DNA of 64,000 nucleotides, from NCBI RefSeq assembly GCF_022601975.1, contig NZ_JAKVIR010000010.1, positions 103,316-167,315 on the forward strand, written 5' to 3'. The translations under genes and the position numbers were made by a program. The stretch comes from Pontibacter sp. E15-1 (GTDB lineage: Bacteria > Bacteroidota > Bacteroidia > Cytophagales > Hymenobacteraceae). Positions within the stretch are counted from its first letter, which is position 1; the number at the start of each line of letters is the position of its first letter. The notes under the pieces were generated by a model that saw only the letters and a list, made by a program, of their open reading frames with translations, was not told the origin of the DNA and did not search any database. Below, piece after piece: positions 8,346 to 16,181 of the stretch.

Positions 8346-9044
8346 ATGTACATCTACCTTTACCTGCACATCTTCACAATCTCCTTTCCCTTGCTGCTGT
8401 CCTTCGACAGGAAAGTAGCGTTCTACAAAAACTGGCCGGCCTTGTTCCCGGCCATTTTAGTGACTGCGCTTGTGTTTATGGTATGGGATGCCTGGTTCAC
8501 CAGTCTGGGCGTGTGGGGATTCAACGAGAAGTACCTGATTGGCATTTACCTCTTCAACCTGCCCCTGGAGGAAGTCCTTTTTTTTGTGACGGTGCCCTAC
8601 GCCTGCGTGTTTATATATGACGTGCTGAACGCCTACATACCCAGGGACCTGCTGCGCCCTTACGCTAAGGGTATCGCGCTTACTCTGATGGGGGGCTTGC
8701 TGCTCTTCGCTGTTTTTAACTTGCCGCGGCTTTATACCTCTATCACGTTTTTCGGGCTGGTGGTGATGCATCTGGTGCATCTGCGCTATTTCGGAACACA
8801 GTACCTGGGGCGTTTTTACCTGATGTACCTGGTGCACCTGGTGCCTTTCCTGCTCGTGAACGGGGTGCTGACGTATCTCCCGATAGTATGGTATAACAAC
8901 GACTACAACCTCGGCCACCGCATCGTGTCCATACCTGTGGAGGACACCATGTACTCGATGCTGATGCTGATGCTAACTATTTCAGTATATGAGCGTTTGC
9001 GGCAACGAAAAAGGGCAAAACAATATGCGCCGTTAGCTGTATAG
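8346..9044 (+). CDS. crtY: Lycopene beta-cyclase, fused CrtYc-CrtYd type
   Basis: 232 residues with six to seven hydrophobic segments, made of two copies of the lycopene cyclase domain. The first copy has the conserved LPLEEVLFF (about residue 75) and the second has VPVEDTMYS (about residue 200); the paired acidic residues are the family hallmark. Bacteroidota use this fused heterodimer type rather than the flavoprotein CrtY. It turns lycopene into beta-carotene in the membrane, providing the substrate for CrtW and CrtZ. The start directly follows the stop of the preceding gene. Confidence 0.9.
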   Translation: MYIYLYLHIFTISFPLLLSFDRKVAFYKNWPALFPAILVTALVFMVWDAWFTSLGVWGFNEKYLIGIYLFNLPLEEVLFFVTVPYACVFIYDVLNAYIPRDLLRPYAKGIALTLMGGLLLFAVFNLPRLYTSITFFGLVVMHLVHLRYFGTQYLGRFYLMYLVHLVPFLLVNGVLTYLPIVWYNNDYNLGHRIVSIPVEDTMYSMLMLMLTISVYERLRQRKRAKQYAPLAV

Positions 9045-9052
9045 TATGGTAT

Positions 9053-9940
9053 ATGCAAAGCCTTCGCGTAACCATCGATACTGATTCTGGATTCTGCTTT
9101 GGAGTGGTGTACGCCATCCAGATGGCAGAGGACTTGCTGGATGAGCAAGGGTACCTGTATTGCCTGGGCGATATTGTGCACAACGACGAGGAGGTGGAGC
9201 GGCTGCAGAAGCGGGGCCTGCGCATCATCGACCATGCCCAGATGGCCGGGCTGCGGGAAGAGGCCGTGCTGATCCGGGCGCATGGCGAGCCCCCCGAAAC
9301 GTATAAGCTGGCACTGCGCAACAACCTTACCCTGATCGACGCCTCCTGCCCGGTGGTGCTCAAGCTTCAGAACCGCATCAAAACCAGTTTCGATAAGAAG
9401 GAGAAGATTTACATCTATGGCAAGCACGGCCACGCCGAGGTTATGGGCCTGCTCGGGCAGACAGGCAATGAGGCTGTCGTGTTTGAGAGCATGACAGAGC
9501 TGCTGCAGCACGAGTTGCCCGATAACATCACCCTTTACAGCCAGACAACAAAAAGCACGGACAGTTTTTACCGCATCAAGCAGGAGCTGGAGGACCGGGG
9601 CTACGAAGTGAACGCCAACGACACCATATGCCGCCAGGTGTCGAACCGCGATAAAGTCCTGCGAAAGTTCGCAGAGAAGTTCGACAAGGTTATCTTTGTG
9701 TCGGGCACCAAATCCTCGAACGGGAAAGTGTTGTATAACGTCTGCAAGGAGACCAATCCGGCTACCTATTTCATCTCAAAAGTAGAAGAGATACAAACTG
9801 CCTGGTTTGAGGAGGGCGACAGCGTCGGGATCTGCGGCGCGACCTCAACCCCCATGTGGTTGATGGAGACTGTTCGGGATGCTTTGGAGGAGATCTCTCT
9901 GACGCAAAAGAAAGCACAAGGCCCGTTTTCGGCGGAGTAG
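9053..9940 (+). CDS. ispH: 4-hydroxy-3-methylbut-2-enyl diphosphate reductase IspH
   Basis: 295 residues. The three cysteines that hold the [4Fe-4S] cluster are visible: C15 (SGFCFGV), C99 (DASCPVV) and C193 (TICRQVSNR). IspH is the last enzyme of the MEP pathway and makes IPP and DMAPP in the cytoplasm. Its place between crtY and crtW, only 8 bases after crtY, suggests that precursor supply is raised together with pigment synthesis. I cannot tell whether this is the only ispH of the genome. Confidence 0.95.
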   Translation: MQSLRVTIDTDSGFCFGVVYAIQMAEDLLDEQGYLYCLGDIVHNDEEVERLQKRGLRIIDHAQMAGLREEAVLIRAHGEPPETYKLALRNNLTLIDASCPVVLKLQNRIKTSFDKKEKIYIYGKHGHAEVMGLLGQTGNEAVVFESMTELLQHELPDNITLYSQTTKSTDSFYRIKQELEDRGYEVNANDTICRQVSNRDKVLRKFAEKFDKVIFVSGTKSSNGKVLYNVCKETNPATYFISKVEEIQTAWFEEGDSVGICGATSTPMWLMETVRDALEEISLTQKKAQGPFSAE

Positions 9941-9976
9941 GCAGAACACATCAAAGGTTCAGGCGGGTATAAACTG

Positions 9977-10666
9977 ATGGCGACAAAAAAGCAAAGCGAT
10001 TTCAGGGGAGTGGCAATTGCGGCGGTGATTATCGTTGGGTGGGCCGGGCTGCTGGCCTGGCTGTTGCAACGGCCTGTTTCATTTTCCTCCCCGCTGACCT
10101 ACCTTTTCGTGTTGCTGCAAACCCACCTTTATACGGGCCTGTTTATCACGGCCCACGATGCCATGCACGGGGTTGTCGCGCCTGGGCACCGCCGGCTGAA
10201 CAAGGGGATCGGAACGGTGGCGGCGTTTCTTTTTGCCTATAACTGGTATCCGCGCCTGCTGCCCCGGCACCACCAGCATCACCGCCACGTGGCCACCGAG
10301 CAGGATCCCGACTATCACGGTGGGGCTTTCTGGCCCTGGTATGTGAGTTTCCTCAGGCAGTACATCACTTGGTGGCAGTTGGTGCTCATGGCCCTGACGT
10401 TCAATCTGCTGAAGGCCTTCTTTCCGTTGGAAAACGTAGTGCTTTTTTGGATGCTTCCGGCTGTGCTGGCTACGTTTCAGCTATTTTACTTTGGCACCTA
10501 CCTGCCCCATCGGGGCGAGCACGCCGAAGACAACCCACACAAATCCAGCACGCAAGCCAAGAACCATGTATGGGCCTTTGTGAGCTGCTATTTCTTTGGC
10601 TACCATTACGAGCATCACGACAAACCCTATCTGCCTTGGTGGAAACTGCACACGGCTAAAAGCTGA
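9977..10666 (+). CDS. crtW: Beta-carotene 4-ketolase CrtW
   Basis: 229 residues, membrane fatty-acid-desaturase superfamily. Histidine boxes: HDAMH (residues 60-64), HHQHHRH (about 98-104) and GYHYEHH (about 205-211), with about four hydrophobic spans; these match CrtW rather than a lipid desaturase. It adds 4-keto groups to beta-ionone rings. With CrtZ in the same cluster the predicted end product is astaxanthin or a related ketocarotenoid. It is the last gene of the pigment run. Confidence 0.88.
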   Translation: MATKKQSDFRGVAIAAVIIVGWAGLLAWLLQRPVSFSSPLTYLFVLLQTHLYTGLFITAHDAMHGVVAPGHRRLNKGIGTVAAFLFAYNWYPRLLPRHHQHHRHVATEQDPDYHGGAFWPWYVSFLRQYITWWQLVLMALTFNLLKAFFPLENVVLFWMLPAVLATFQLFYFGTYLPHRGEHAEDNPHKSSTQAKNHVWAFVSCYFFGYHYEHHDKPYLPWWKLHTAKS

Positions 10667-10798
10667 CGCGAGACCCTTTTAAGAGGAATTCCAGAAAATG
10701 TGATAATATATGCAACTATAACTATATAGCTGGCGTACTATCATAAGCTTCCTGCAACGTGCGGTATCAGCTGTTGTCTTACATTTAACTTCTCTTGT

Positions 10799-11389
10799 AT
10801 GAAATTGCCATTATCAGGTGTTTTTTTGGTGCTTATCTTATTGTTTGCCCCGCTCATGACCCCAACTGTGCAGGCGCAGGGAAAATTCGGTGGGCGAAAG
10901 ATTGCTTCCTCATTAAAGGCAGGGGTCAATTTTGTCTGGCTCTCTGAGTTTGACAGCCAGGGGATCATGTTCACGAACAGATACCATCATTACGTGAGCG
11001 ACAGGCTCGGTTTGGGGTTGCATGCCGGCCTGCTCTCAAGCGCCCGCTACGACGACGTGAAAAATATTTATACCATAAAGAACACCTACCTCGTCGGAGG
11101 GGCGGAGGCGAGCTTTGATATTCTGCAAAATGAGTCGGTGGCGTTTCGCATCGGTGCCGGCCCCATGGCCCGCCGCCGCTCGGAGCTTACCACAGATGAG
11201 GGCGTGGGGGGCACGCAGGATGGATCCCTGACGCACGTCAGAACGACAGATATCGGAGCGAACGCCTTCATAGAGAATGACTTCGGTATCCTGCGCAACG
11301 GCGTGGCTGGCGGCAGGATCGAGTACATGTATTATACCCAAGGCACACAGGTGCTGTCTATTGGAGTGCATCTTGGGTTCCAGTTTTAA
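10799..11389 (+). CDS. Outer-membrane beta-barrel protein of unknown function
   Basis: 196 residues with a signal peptide (hydrophobic residues 5-20, cleavage near VQA-QG). The mature chain has alternating polar and hydrophobic stretches and ends in VHLGFQF, a terminal phenylalanine typical of outer-membrane barrels. No named family is evident to me. It is a single-gene unit between the crt genes and a terminator at 11431. Confidence 0.7.
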   Translation: MKLPLSGVFLVLILLFAPLMTPTVQAQGKFGGRKIASSLKAGVNFVWLSEFDSQGIMFTNRYHHYVSDRLGLGLHAGLLSSARYDDVKNIYTIKNTYLVGGAEASFDILQNESVAFRIGAGPMARRRSELTTDEGVGGTQDGSLTHVRTTDIGANAFIENDFGILRNGVAGGRIEYMYYTQGTQVLSIGVHLGFQF

Positions 11390-11430
11390 AAAGTAGCCTG
11401 ACCCGGATTTCGATTTACGCAAAATATCTT

Positions 11431-11476
11431 ACTCCCCCATACTCCCTGACAAAGGTGGTATGGGGGAGTTTTTTTT
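11431..11476 (+). terminator. Rho-independent terminator after the beta-barrel gene
   Basis: The arms ACTCCCCCATA (11431-11441) and TATGGGGGAGT (11459-11469) form an 11-base perfect stem followed by eight or more T residues. Confidence 0.85.
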
Positions 11477-12088
11477 GACTCTTGTGCGACCAGTGAACCT
11501 CTCTTGAAAACCTCTTTTCCTGCCTCATACGCAGGGCCCTTTCTCTACCATGAAGTAAACTGCACCACTGCCTGAAGCACATTCGCTAAACCGCTTTTTG
11601 TTATACCTGCCTCTGCTACGCTGCACGCATGCTTTCTCTTTCCATACCTCTACCTGCAGTGTACCGCTTTGACCACTTGCGGAAGTAAGTGCAGCGCGCC
11701 AACCCAGGCATGCCTATATCAAAAACACCATGACTTTGCTGGGTATACCGGTATGTGTGTTTTTCAATCGATTGACTATAAGTTATTTATTGGGTTTCAA
11801 GGTAAGGCCTGGCAATGGGTCGGCGCCTGGTGTTAGCCAGGATGCCTTCAGGGATGGGCGGTAGGACGGTATGGATCGACCGGTCTGAGTTTCTCCACAA
11901 TTTCCCCGAAGCGTCATTTTCTTCCACTTCGCCCCACTTTTGGCAAGAATGCTTTTTGGTTAAATTGATTCTTTATGAGGAGGGTATAAATCGCTGTGAT
12001 ACAACGCGTTGCTATATGGCCTCTCGTATTGTAGTGAAATCCTATATAGAAAGCAAAAATACTTCTCCCCAAAATATGAACCCATGAA
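11477..12088. other. Gene-free region upstream of the dcw operon
   Basis: About 610 bases with no coding stretch I believe in: the only open frame (11815-12087) has no recognisable family and unlike codon use. It holds a palindrome TCAATCGATTGA (11764-11775), resembling the LacI-type palindromes near the sugar locus, and one GGTATAAA motif (about 11981). The right end becomes AT-rich and leads into the DnaA-box cluster. Confidence 0.5.
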
Positions 12089-12135
12089 TGTGGATAATGT
12101 GGATAAGTGGGGTGGATAACCATAATTTATCCACA
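12089..12135. promoter_or_regulatory. Cluster of four DnaA-box-like sites upstream of mraZ
   Basis: TGTGGATAA (12089-12097), TGTGGATAA (12098-12106), GGTGGATAA (12111-12119, one mismatch) and the reverse-orientation TTATCCACA (12127-12135). The known DnaA box is TTATCCACA, so three of four are perfect. The last two also form a hairpin with an 8-base stem (12112-12119 with 12127-12134). The cluster touches the MraZ boxes. Confidence 0.6.
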
Positions 12136-12164
12136 AAGTGGTAAAAAGTGGTAGATTGTGGTTG
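12135..12164 (+). promoter_or_regulatory. MraZ boxes, three direct repeats 10 bases apart
   Basis: AAAGTGGTAA (12135-12144), AAAGTGGTAG (12145-12154) and ATTGTGGTTG (12155-12164). MraZ is known to bind several short direct repeats with about one helical turn between them just upstream of its own gene. The third repeat overlaps the -33 box, so binding should repress the dcw operon. Confidence 0.7.
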
Positions 12165-12191
12165 ATGGATTTTGCTGAATCGCTACATTTG
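12162..12191 (+). promoter_or_regulatory. dcw operon promoter
   Basis: TTG (12162-12164), a 19-base spacer and TACATTTG (12184-12191), a perfect Bacteroidota -7 box, 38 bases before the mraZ start codon. Confidence 0.7.
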
Positions 12192-12229
12192 TACAGTCCG
12201 AAATCCATACGGTCTAAACCTCTAAGCCT

Positions 12230-12697
12230 ATGAACTTCCTCTCTGGCGAGTATGAGTGCAAGATTGACCCTAAAGGAAGATTGGTTTTACCTGCAAAGAT
12301 AAAAACCAATCTGCCGGAGGAGTCTGGCAATCATGTGGTGCTGATGAGGGGGTTTGAGCCGTGTCTGGTACTGTACCCGAAGGCGGAATGGAAAGTGATT
12401 TACGACAAGGTGGCCGGGCTGAATGAGTTTAACGAGGAATACCGCCACTTTCAGCGGAACTTCTTCCGGGGGAACACCGAGATTGAGCTGGATGGGACCG
12501 GGCGTTTTATCGTGCCCAAAACCATGGCGCGTTTCGCCTCGCTGGAGAAAGAGGCCATTGTGGTGGGGCTGGGCAACCGCGTCGAAATCTGGAACCCAGA
12601 GCAGTACGAGGACTTCCTGATCAAGGACCAGCAGAATTTCTCACAACTCGCCCAGAAGTTTCTGGGCGATAAACCGGCTGAAGAGCCTTTGATTTAA
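12230..12697 (+). CDS. mraZ: Transcriptional regulator MraZ
   Basis: 155 residues with two SpoVT/AbrB-like halves, each holding the family DxxxR motif: DPKGR (about residue 16) and DGTGR (about residue 88). MraZ forms a ring-shaped oligomer that binds repeats upstream of its own gene and represses the division and cell-wall (dcw) operon. It is the first gene of that operon here, and matching repeats lie at 12135-12164. The gene ends 2 bases before rsmH. Confidence 0.95.
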   Translation: MNFLSGEYECKIDPKGRLVLPAKIKTNLPEESGNHVVLMRGFEPCLVLYPKAEWKVIYDKVAGLNEFNEEYRHFQRNFFRGNTEIELDGTGRFIVPKTMARFASLEKEAIVVGLGNRVEIWNPEQYEDFLIKDQQNFSQLAQKFLGDKPAEEPLI

Positions 12698-12699
12698 GC

Positions 12700-13620
12700 A
12701 TGGAATACCACCGTCCTGTCATGTTGGAGGAGTCTGTAGCGGCGCTGGCTATCAAGCCGGACGGGGTATACGTGGACGTGACCTTTGGCGGCGGCGGGCA
12801 CTCGGCGCTTATCGCCAGCAAGCTCACCACCGGCAAGCTGTATGGCCTGGACCAGGACCGCGACGCGGAGGAAGAGTCGAAGAAGCTGGACAGCGGAACT
12901 TTTCAGTTTGTGCGCGCCAACTTCCGGGACCTGAAGAAATACCTGCGGCTATACCGGGTAACAGCGGTAGACGGCGTGCTGGCCGACCTGGGCGTGTCGT
13001 CGCATCAGTTTGATGTGCCGGAACGCGGCTTTTCCACCCGTTTCGATGGCCCTTTGGACATGCGCATGAACCCGGAAGCGGGCATCACCGCCCGGGAGGT
13101 GCTGGAAACCTACTCTGAGGAGCAGTTGCACCGCATTTTCGGGATATACGGCGAGGTGAAAAACGCAAAGACGCTGGCCCGCACCGTGGTGGAGAACAGA
13201 AACAGGCTGCCGCTGCACACGATCAGCGAGTTTAAACAAGCGATACGCTCCTGCACGCCCAAGGGCAAGGAGAATAAATACCTGGCGCAGGTCTTCCAGG
13301 CGCTCCGCATCGAAGTGAACGATGAGATGAAAGCGCTGGAGGAATTGCTGGAGCAGGCCACCGAGCTGCTGAAGCCCGGTGGGCGGCTGTCCGTCATTTC
13401 CTACCACTCGCTGGAAGACAGGCTGGTGAAGAACTTCATTGCCAAGGGCAAGTTTTTCGGGGAAGTGGAGAAAGACCTTTTCGGCAACGAGATAAAGCCG
13501 CTGGAGGCGGTGCACCGCAAACCGATAACACCAACGGAGGCCGAGCTGTTGCAGAACAGCCGCTCCAGGAGCGCAAAGCTAAGGGTGGCAGAGAAGAAGG
13601 AGGAGAGCGAAAGAAAGTAA
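12700..13620 (+). CDS. rsmH: 16S rRNA (cytosine(1402)-N4)-methyltransferase RsmH
   Basis: 306 residues, family-typical length. It has the SAM-binding loop VDVTFGGGGHSALI (about residue 24) and the family block ADLGVSSHQFD (about residue 91), and later VISYHSLEDRLVKNF. It methylates C1402 of 16S rRNA in the ribosomal decoding centre. Its place directly after mraZ is the normal dcw order. Confidence 0.96.
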   Translation: MEYHRPVMLEESVAALAIKPDGVYVDVTFGGGGHSALIASKLTTGKLYGLDQDRDAEEESKKLDSGTFQFVRANFRDLKKYLRLYRVTAVDGVLADLGVSSHQFDVPERGFSTRFDGPLDMRMNPEAGITAREVLETYSEEQLHRIFGIYGEVKNAKTLARTVVENRNRLPLHTISEFKQAIRSCTPKGKENKYLAQVFQALRIEVNDEMKALEELLEQATELLKPGGRLSVISYHSLEDRLVKNFIAKGKFFGEVEKDLFGNEIKPLEAVHRKPITPTEAELLQNSRSRSAKLRVAEKKEESERK

Positions 13621-13651
13621 ACCTACGATTAGCTAACGAAAACATAGCACT

Positions 13652-14089
13652 ATGGCTTCAAATGTATTAACGAAGAAGAAAGCAGACGCACCCAAGGGCA
13701 ACCTGGCGCGTGTGAAGCCACAGCCTGAGAAGACGCCAAAGGCCAAGAAAGGCAGGAGCTTCAGTATTTTTGCCCTGCTAGACAAATACGCAAACGTAGA
13801 TGCCCTGTTCGAGCACGGCGTGCCGCTCAAGTTCATGCCGCACGTGCTTTTCCTGACAGGCATCACCCTTTTCTATATCGGCAACACCCACTTTGCCGAG
13901 AAAACCATCCGCAGGATAGACAAGATTAAGGTAGAGACAGAAGACCTTCGCGCAGATTTCACGACGCTCAAGTCCGAATATATGGAGGCCAGCAAGCAAT
14001 CGGAGGTGGCGCGCAACGTGGCGCCCCTTGGCCTGATCGAAAGCTCATCTCCGCCTTATCAAGTAATTGTGCCTGCCGATGAATATTAA
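13652..14089 (+). CDS. ftsL: FtsL-like division protein
   Basis: 145 residues: a basic, lysine- and proline-rich cytoplasmic tail (1-60), one hydrophobic span (about 67-85, HVLFLTGITLFYIG) and a periplasmic coiled-coil-like segment. This bitopic layout plus the position between rsmH and ftsI identifies the divisome scaffold FtsL, although sequence conservation is low; the long N-terminal tail is common in Bacteroidota. The last codons overlap the ftsI start. Confidence 0.8.
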   Translation: MASNVLTKKKADAPKGNLARVKPQPEKTPKAKKGRSFSIFALLDKYANVDALFEHGVPLKFMPHVLFLTGITLFYIGNTHFAEKTIRRIDKIKVETEDLRADFTTLKSEYMEASKQSEVARNVAPLGLIESSSPPYQVIVPADEY

Positions 14090-16181
14090 GAAATCCATAC
14101 TGGTGCGGGTGCGGGTGGCCTTTCTGGTCATCTGCCTTTTTGCGTGCGCGATCCTGTATAAGATCGTGCAGATTCAGTTTATGGACGGGCAGAAGTGGAA
14201 GAGCATCTCCAAGGAGCGCCGCATCTACTACAAGCCCGTGGCCGCCACGCGCGGAAATATCTTCTCCGACAACGGCAGTATCCTGGCCACCTCGCTTCCG
14301 TTCTACCGCGTGGCCATCGACCCTACTGTGGCGAAGGCAGAAGTGTTCAACAGCGGCGTGGACTCGCTGGCAGTAATGCTCGCGAAATTCTACGGCGACC
14401 GGTCCGTGGACTACTACAAGCGCAAGATCAAGAACGCGCGGCACTCCGACCGCCAGTACATCCGCCTCAACAGCCGCCAGATTAATTACCAGGAAAAGAA
14501 GATGATGGCCAAGTGGCCGATTTTCCGGGAAGGCAAGGGCCGTGGCGGCGTGATTTTCGAGAAGGTGGAGAAGCGCTTCAAGCCGTTCGGCATCCTGGCC
14601 GACCGCACCATCGGCTTCATCAACGAAGACAAGAACGGGGCGGGCCTGGAGTACAGCTTTAACCCCAACCTGGCAGGCACAGACGGTGAGGCACTGTTCG
14701 AGCGTATCGCAGGCGGCAGCAAACCCATCTACGACGGCACCGACGTGAAGCCGCAGCACGGCTACGACATCAAAACCACCATTGATATCAACTTGCAGGA
14801 CGTGGCGGAGAACGCACTGTACAAGGCGCTGGAGAAAACCAACGCGGAGTATGGCTGTGTGATTATGATGGAGGTGAAAACCGGAGAAATCAAAGCCATT
14901 GCGAACCTGGGTAAAACCAAGGGCGGATATATAGAAGATTACAATTACGCGGTCGGAAACCAGGGGCGCACCGAGCCCGGCTCCACGTTTAAGCTGGCCT
15001 CGATGATGGCGCTGTTCGAGCACTCCCCGCACATCAACCTGACCGATACGATTGACACGGGCAATGGCCGCTACCGCATCAAGAACACCTACATGACCGA
15101 TGCCAAAATCAATGGGTATGGCAAGCTGACGGTGCAGCAGGTGTTTGAGAAATCGTCGAACATCGGCGTGGCCAAACTAATGGAGGCGAACTTCAGCCAG
15201 GACCAGCAGGCCTATATAGATTACCTGCACAAGTTCGGCCTCAGCAGCACGCTTGGTTTCCAGATGGATGGGGAAGCTCGCCCCTACATGAAGAGCCCGC
15301 AGGACAAGAATTGGTATGGCACCACGCTTACGTCCATGGCCATTGGGTATGAGCTGAAGCTTTCTCCCCTCCAGACGCTGGCGCTATACAATGCGGTGGC
15401 CAACGACGGCGTGAAGATCCAGCCAATCATCGTGAAGGAAATCCGGAAGGCAGACAATGTGATCCAGTCGTTCAGCACACGGGTGCTGAACGAGAAGGTA
15501 TGCTCCGACGAGACCCTGAAGAAATTGAAGGCCATGCTGGAAGGCGTGGTGGAACATGGCACGGCCAAAAACATCCATAGCAACGACTACAAAGTGGCCG
15601 GCAAGACTGGCACGGCGCGCAAAGTGAAAGACGGGCGCTACGTACGCGAGTACTCTACTTCCTTCGCAGGCTACTTCCCGGCAGACGACCCCAAGTACTC
15701 CTGCATCGTGATCATAGACAGTCCGCATGGCGTGAACGTGTATGGCGGCGATGTGGCAGCGCCCGTGTTCAAGGAACTGGCCGACAAGGCCTATGCCCGC
15801 GACCTGGCCATGCACAAGCCCATGCAGGCGCGCGTGGTGCCGAACAAAGACAGCCTGCCGCCGGTGTACACGGGCAATTTTGACGATCTGTCGGTAATCC
15901 TGAACAGGATCGGCATCAGCAACCACGGCGCTGTGGGCGCAGACGAAGAGTGGGTGAAGGTAGAGCAGCAACGCCGCTCCCTCAACTTCACGGCAAACCC
16001 GATGCTGGAAGGCAAGATTCCGGACGTGACGGGCATGACGCTCCGCGATGCCCTGTTTATACTGGGCAACCAGCACCTGGAAGTGCGTGTGGAAGGATCG
16101 GGCAAGCGGGTGCAGAAGCAGTCTGTCGCGCCTGGCACGGATATCATCAAAGACAAAAACATAACCATTACCCTTAGCTGA
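14079..16181 (+). CDS. ftsI: Septal peptidoglycan transpeptidase FtsI (PBP3) with PASTA domain
   Basis: 700 residues from ATG 14079, which overlaps the ftsL stop; the longer frame to 14067 adds only four residues. It has an N-terminal membrane anchor (about 8-28), a PBP dimerisation domain (about 50-215), and a transpeptidase domain with the active-site S302-TFK motif, SSN (359-361) and KTG (509-511). A single PASTA domain (about 646-700) closes the protein. It cross-links septal peptidoglycan in the periplasm. Its stop shares a base with the murE start. Confidence 0.95.
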   Translation: MNIKKSILVRVRVAFLVICLFACAILYKIVQIQFMDGQKWKSISKERRIYYKPVAATRGNIFSDNGSILATSLPFYRVAIDPTVAKAEVFNSGVDSLAVMLAKFYGDRSVDYYKRKIKNARHSDRQYIRLNSRQINYQEKKMMAKWPIFREGKGRGGVIFEKVEKRFKPFGILADRTIGFINEDKNGAGLEYSFNPNLAGTDGEALFERIAGGSKPIYDGTDVKPQHGYDIKTTIDINLQDVAENALYKALEKTNAEYGCVIMMEVKTGEIKAIANLGKTKGGYIEDYNYAVGNQGRTEPGSTFKLASMMALFEHSPHINLTDTIDTGNGRYRIKNTYMTDAKINGYGKLTVQQVFEKSSNIGVAKLMEANFSQDQQAYIDYLHKFGLSSTLGFQMDGEARPYMKSPQDKNWYGTTLTSMAIGYELKLSPLQTLALYNAVANDGVKIQPIIVKEIRKADNVIQSFSTRVLNEKVCSDETLKKLKAMLEGVVEHGTAKNIHSNDYKVAGKTGTARKVKDGRYVREYSTSFAGYFPADDPKYSCIVIIDSPHGVNVYGGDVAAPVFKELADKAYARDLAMHKPMQARVVPNKDSLPPVYTGNFDDLSVILNRIGISNHGAVGADEEWVKVEQQRRSLNFTANPMLEGKIPDVTGMTLRDALFILGNQHLEVRVEGSGKRVQKQSVAPGTDIIKDKNITITLS

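Noticed and set aside
11815..12087. Open frame of 90 codons in the gap before mraZ
   Set aside because: No family resemblance, mixed composition, and its end runs into the regulatory block; more likely random.
12089..12135. GTGGATAA repeats as a CRISPR array or a proven chromosomal origin
   Set aside because: Repeats are 9 bases with no spacers, so not CRISPR. Origin function is not supported by a change in gene direction or by dnaA, dnaN or gyrB nearby; only a DnaA-box cluster can be claimed.
13968..15032. Long minus-strand open frame opposite ftsL/ftsI (354 codons)
   Set aside because: Antisense shadow of a GC-rich conserved gene; no recognisable family.
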